11,750 nt of DNA from the NCBI GenBank assembly GCA_036940085.1, contig JALLBK010000991.1:1-11750 (forward strand), written 5' to 3'. The translations under genes were made by a program, and so were the position numbers. The first letter of the stretch is position 1. Each line of letters begins with the position of its first letter. The stretch is from Discostella pseudostelligera (Eukaryota > Bacillariophyta > Thalassiosirophyceae > Thalassiosirales > Thalassiosiraceae). The notes under the pieces are model-generated. The model was given only the letters and a program-made list of their open reading frames with translations. It did not search any database and was not told where the DNA came from. This document shows, piece after piece, positions 9,435 to 11,750 of this stretch.

Positions 9435-10405
9435 CCATTTAATCAGACTGGATACTCGCGCAGTATCATCAACATTCACGGCCTTGAATCCGAAACCGTA
9501 TATGTGCAGTACCGGCAATCCTTTTTGACGAATGTAATGAGGACTTTGTGTGATGTTCTCGTTATCCACGAGTTGCATCCAATCGTTCTTGACAGCGTCT
9601 ATTGCATCGTTGGTCAAGAATTTCCCAGCAACATTGTACGAAACAGCAAAAAGTCATCCTGTTGCATCGGCGGCATTCTTTACGTTTCGTAACACCACAT
9701 CCTTCCACAGGCGATTGGCAAGTATATCAATATTTTCCATGAATCGAATGTGGAATATCCCCGTAATGCCATAATTGGCCATCCATTCGAAATGTTTCAG
9801 TACCACTCTGGGACGTGCACTTGAAAAGAATTTGGCAGGACTTCCATCCGGTAGCAAGATGTTTGGAGAGGAAGCCAAATCCGCTGGATCGTATTCATCC
9901 GTTGCAGGATACATATCTACAGTCAATTCACGTGCCTCGGGTGCTGATGTATTGGTGAGGCGATCGTTGAACCAATGCTTCCATTTGTTCACCGGCGCTT
10001 CATCGTTGGGGAATGCAAACCAGCCTTGATATCCACCAATGATTTGATTCGTTAGCATATTGGAGGGGTCACGAGGAACAACTTCCCGAGCAACTGCGAC
10101 ATCGAAGATGTCTACGGCTTCCTCTTCAATGAACATGTTGTAGCTGAGTGATGTATCGATATCAACTACACCTACATCTAATTCGTCAGTCTCTGTAGGC
10201 GCTTCGGCATTTCTTCCAACATTGTTAGCTTCGTCAACATTTGTGAAGATGTTGCTGCTGGCTCGTATGAGGCGTGTCCTCTGGCGTGTTGCATCAGCGA
10301 CGACGCATGGTGAACTTGCCGTCATGGCGGCGAGGACGATGATGGCCACTGGAGATAAGCATGAGCATTTCATTTTGAATTGGTAATGATATAGAAATCG
10401 ATGAA

Positions 10406-10428
10406 CTCTCTCTCTCTCACTTTGATGT

Positions 10429-10460
<32 letters not shown>
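10406..10460. repeat. (CT)n microsatellite, two tracts
   Basis: Tracts at 10406-10418 and 10430-10460 are pure CT, separated by 11 nt. They lie just upstream of the glycoside hydrolase start, in its 5' UTR or promoter. Read as GA on the - strand they also fall in an open frame from ATG 10469 that would encode Glu-Arg repeats. Confidence 0.95.
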
Positions 10461-10462
<2 letters not shown>

Positions 10463-10469
10463 CATCCAT

Positions 10470-11075
10470 CTCTGCTGCCTATCCCTATCGGCTTATCGTT
10501 CTCTTGTCTGTCATAGTCAATGATGTCATTCGATGACATGAGGTGGTAGGAGTACAACAACTGTATGTGGTGCGAGATGACTCTTGAAGTTTTATTTTGT
10601 TTTGCCGGGGGGGCCGGGGAAAGGTAGAGGTAGGACAGTAGAGGACAGTAGCCCTCATACGCTACGTAGATACCATAATATGTTTAGGTTAGGTTCAGTA
10701 ATACGACACGTCGATGAGAAAAGAGGGCTGTGATGATGTGGTCGGCCAGTAGTGAGGCCCTTGCGAGAAAGGAGAAGCTTCATTATTTGCTTTTAAGAAT
10801 GAGAGTAGAAAGGGTCATTGGTTTGGGTCATTTTCCTACAGGGTTCTGTCTTCTCCACTGCTCACAGCCTCCAATGAGCTCCTAAGTACCATAGGATTCT
10901 TAGAACAGCCTCTGGGAGTTGAATCTATTGGTTGAAGAAACGAGAATCGAGAAATCTGCTCTATTCCTACCTCCCGCCATTTTCGCTGCCTCAATTTTCT
11001 GATATCGTAGATAAGTAGTAGGAGTAGTAGAGTAGAGTGGTATCATAGATACTCTGCTTCCGACCTATTTATACC
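10470..11075. other. Gene-poor region upstream of the glycoside hydrolase
   Basis: No convincing coding frame or RNA gene is seen. Small features are a G-rich run (10605-10619), a near-tandem GGACAGTAGA/GGACAGTAGC pair (10633-10652), TTAGGTTAGG (10684-10693) and AGTAG-type repeats (11015-11040). The left part presumably holds the promoter of the - strand gene. Confidence 0.45.
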
Positions 11076-11434
11076 GGGTTTGGTCTCGAACGACATAGGG
11101 TGGTCTCACGAGACCTCGAGACTCTAGGTCGACTTCGGGGGTCGAGACTTCCGAGACCTTCGAGACTAGAGAGGCCTACTATGTACGTATTACTAGTATG
11201 TACTACCATGTGAAGTTCTAGCGCGCCATTTTGTACCTTTACGTACTGCTACGTATCGTACCATTCGTACATTTACACTTTACATACCATACTGGTCTCG
11301 AAAGGTCCGTGTTGAGACGAGTCGAGTCAAGCTCACTGACCTTCCTCCAGAGACCAAAAGTCCTGACTCGAGACCAAAGTCTCGTCTTGAAAGTCTCGAT
11401 CTCGTCTCGAAAATCCGGGTCCGAGACCAAACCC
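11076..11434. mobile_element. Foldback/MITE-like repeat rich in GTCTC/GAGAC
   Basis: The ends form a 16-bp terminal inverted repeat with one mismatch: GGGTTTGGTCTCGAAC (11076-11091) and the reverse complement of 11419-11434. About 15 copies of GTCTC or GAGAC lie between, concentrated in two arms, including a hairpin GGTCTC-AC-GAGACC (11102-11115) and GAGACCAAA three times in the right arm. The centre (about 11180-11275) is instead rich in GTAC and TACGTA. A clean target duplication is not evident: TTTATACC before and TTTTTACC after are similar but not exact. It is non-coding and could be a miniature DNA transposon or a satellite-like foldback; which one is unresolved. Confidence 0.55.
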
Positions 11435-11662
11435 TAATTTTTACCCCCACATCTCTTATGTTTATTATTTATGTTCTACTGAACGAGTGGGTGGTTGAAA
11501 GCGTGAGAGGGGCTGCTTTCCCGTGGATTGGTGCCTCGGTAAGTGCGTGTAGCGCTCCGTATGTGAGTTGTGAATGGACTGTGTTACATGCCCAACAGTG
11601 GCACGACACTCTTTTTCTTGACATCTCACAACAACACAAATTCCTTGAATACGCCCCCCACC
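11435..11662. promoter_or_regulatory. Upstream region of the rightmost gene
   Basis: A 228-bp stretch between the foldback repeat and the partial gene at 11663. Its right end (11625-11662) is C/A-rich, as 5' UTRs often are, and runs into a strong start context (CCCACC before ATGG). The promoter is inferred from position only. Confidence 0.35.
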
Positions 11663-11750
11663 ATGGCCGCCAACACCGACTCATACGAAGACACTCCGCC
11701 GAGTTACGCCCATGATATTATACCCAGAGAGAGCCCATCGCCTCTACTTT
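11663..11750 (+). CDS. 5' end of an unidentified gene (partial, 29 codons)
   Basis: ATG in an excellent context (CCACCATGGCC) opens a frame that stays open to the window's edge. The visible residues are polar: MAANTDSYEDTPPSYAHDII, followed by PRESPSPLL. A PPSY (PPxY) motif, known in other proteins as a WW-domain ligand in cytosolic tails, sits at residues 12-15. There is no signal peptide, so if this is a membrane protein the N-terminus is probably cytosolic. Too little is visible to name it. Confidence 0.5.
   Translation, partial: MAANTDSYEDTPPSYAHDIIPRESPSPLL

Larger units (their letters stand above)
7808..10373 (-). pseudogene. GH99-like glycoside hydrolase gene, broken by a TGA and a retroelement
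   Basis: Exons are 10373-8445 and 8293-7808, with a 151-nt GT-AG intron. Leaving out the insertion at 9083-9434 and one copy of its 5-bp target duplication, the frame has 685 codons. Residues 1-25 (MKCSCLSPVAIIVLAA) are a signal peptide. A GH71/GH99-like catalytic domain spans roughly residues 90-500: IIGGYQGWF, VVLKHFEWM, DGIHPWHVGRW, PGFSWYNL and the acidic DEIDEGTA. After a Pro-rich linker, the last 160 residues form a beta-rich module of a type I associate with diatom secreted proteins (VNISANIN, YTRSGSYNN, RAGQTQSFYI). Lesions: TGA at codon 240 (9656-9654), where relatives have Arg in GR-x-FA, and the insertion after codon 313, whose terminal repeat brings a stop two codons later. The rest of the frame is clean, so decay is recent. 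An intact allele or a related copy may exist. An earlier ATG at 10469 would only add a Glu-Arg repeat. Confidence 0.85.

Noticed and set aside
9078..9439. Introner element (insertion that acts as an intron)
   Set aside because: A GT exists at the 5' junction (- strand), but no AG sits at the 3' border, and the nearest AG (in CTCAG) leaves 19 extra nt and shifts the frame.
9654..9656. Selenocysteine read at the in-frame TGA
   Set aside because: The expected residue at this place in GH99-like proteins is Arg, not Cys, and no redox partner motif is nearby.
10684..10693. TTAGGTTAGG as a telomere-like repeat
   Set aside because: Only two partial units, with no longer array; best explained by chance.
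11231..11437. Short frames on both strands in the foldback repeat
   Set aside because: They arise from the GTCTC/GAGAC repeats and encode only repeat-derived residues.

Overview
This is nuclear DNA from a eukaryote with small, compact genes. It most likely comes from a microalga, and a diatom or related stramenopile fits best. The reasons are short GT-AG introns (about 90-150 nt, with one of 363 nt), short intergenic gaps, eukaryote-only genes such as the TIM13 chaperone, and a secreted GH99-like protein ending in a beta-rich module of a type I associate with diatom secreted proteins. The lineage is inferred from gene style and was not tested by a search.

Layout from left to right. (1) Glutathione reductase, + strand, three exons (114-1957), with a possible upstream ORF whose stop overlaps its start codon. 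(2) Citrate synthase, - strand, four exons (2226-4199), convergent with glutathione reductase. (3) A gap at 4200-4887 holding a doubtful small membrane ORF and an 11-bp inverted repeat. (4) A long intronless gene on the - strand (4888-6552) for an unrecognised, probably mitochondrial, single-span membrane protein. (5) A divergent promoter region with three CACGTG boxes within 30 bp. (6) TIM13, + strand, two exons (7236-7606). (7) A GH99-like glycoside hydrolase gene, - strand (7808-10373), which carries two independent lesions. (8) A gene-poor stretch with a (CT)n tract and a foldback, GTCTC/GAGAC-rich repeat (about 11076-11434). (9) The first 29 codons of an unidentified gene running off the right edge.

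The most notable item is a 352-bp insertion (9083-9434) inside the glycoside hydrolase coding sequence. It has 73-bp direct terminal repeats with TG...CA ends, a 5-bp target-site duplication, a TGG primer-site-like start after one repeat and a purine tract before the other. That is the anatomy of a terminal-repeat retrotransposon in miniature (TRIM/SMART class). It also carries a tRNA-like Pol III A box inside the terminal repeat and a B box just inside the internal region, so the tRNA-like module straddles the LTR/primer-site junction. I know of no standard element with this layout. The host gene also has an in-frame TGA upstream of the insertion, so this copy looks like a pseudogene, or the broken allele of a diploid.

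Functionally, citrate synthase (matrix TCA cycle), the membrane protein at 4888-6552 and TIM13 (intermembrane-space import chaperone) all point to the mitochondrion, and the last two share a divergent promoter region. Glutathione reductase belongs to organellar redox defence. It has an unusual Met in place of one of the two Arg residues that usually bind the NADPH 2'-phosphate.
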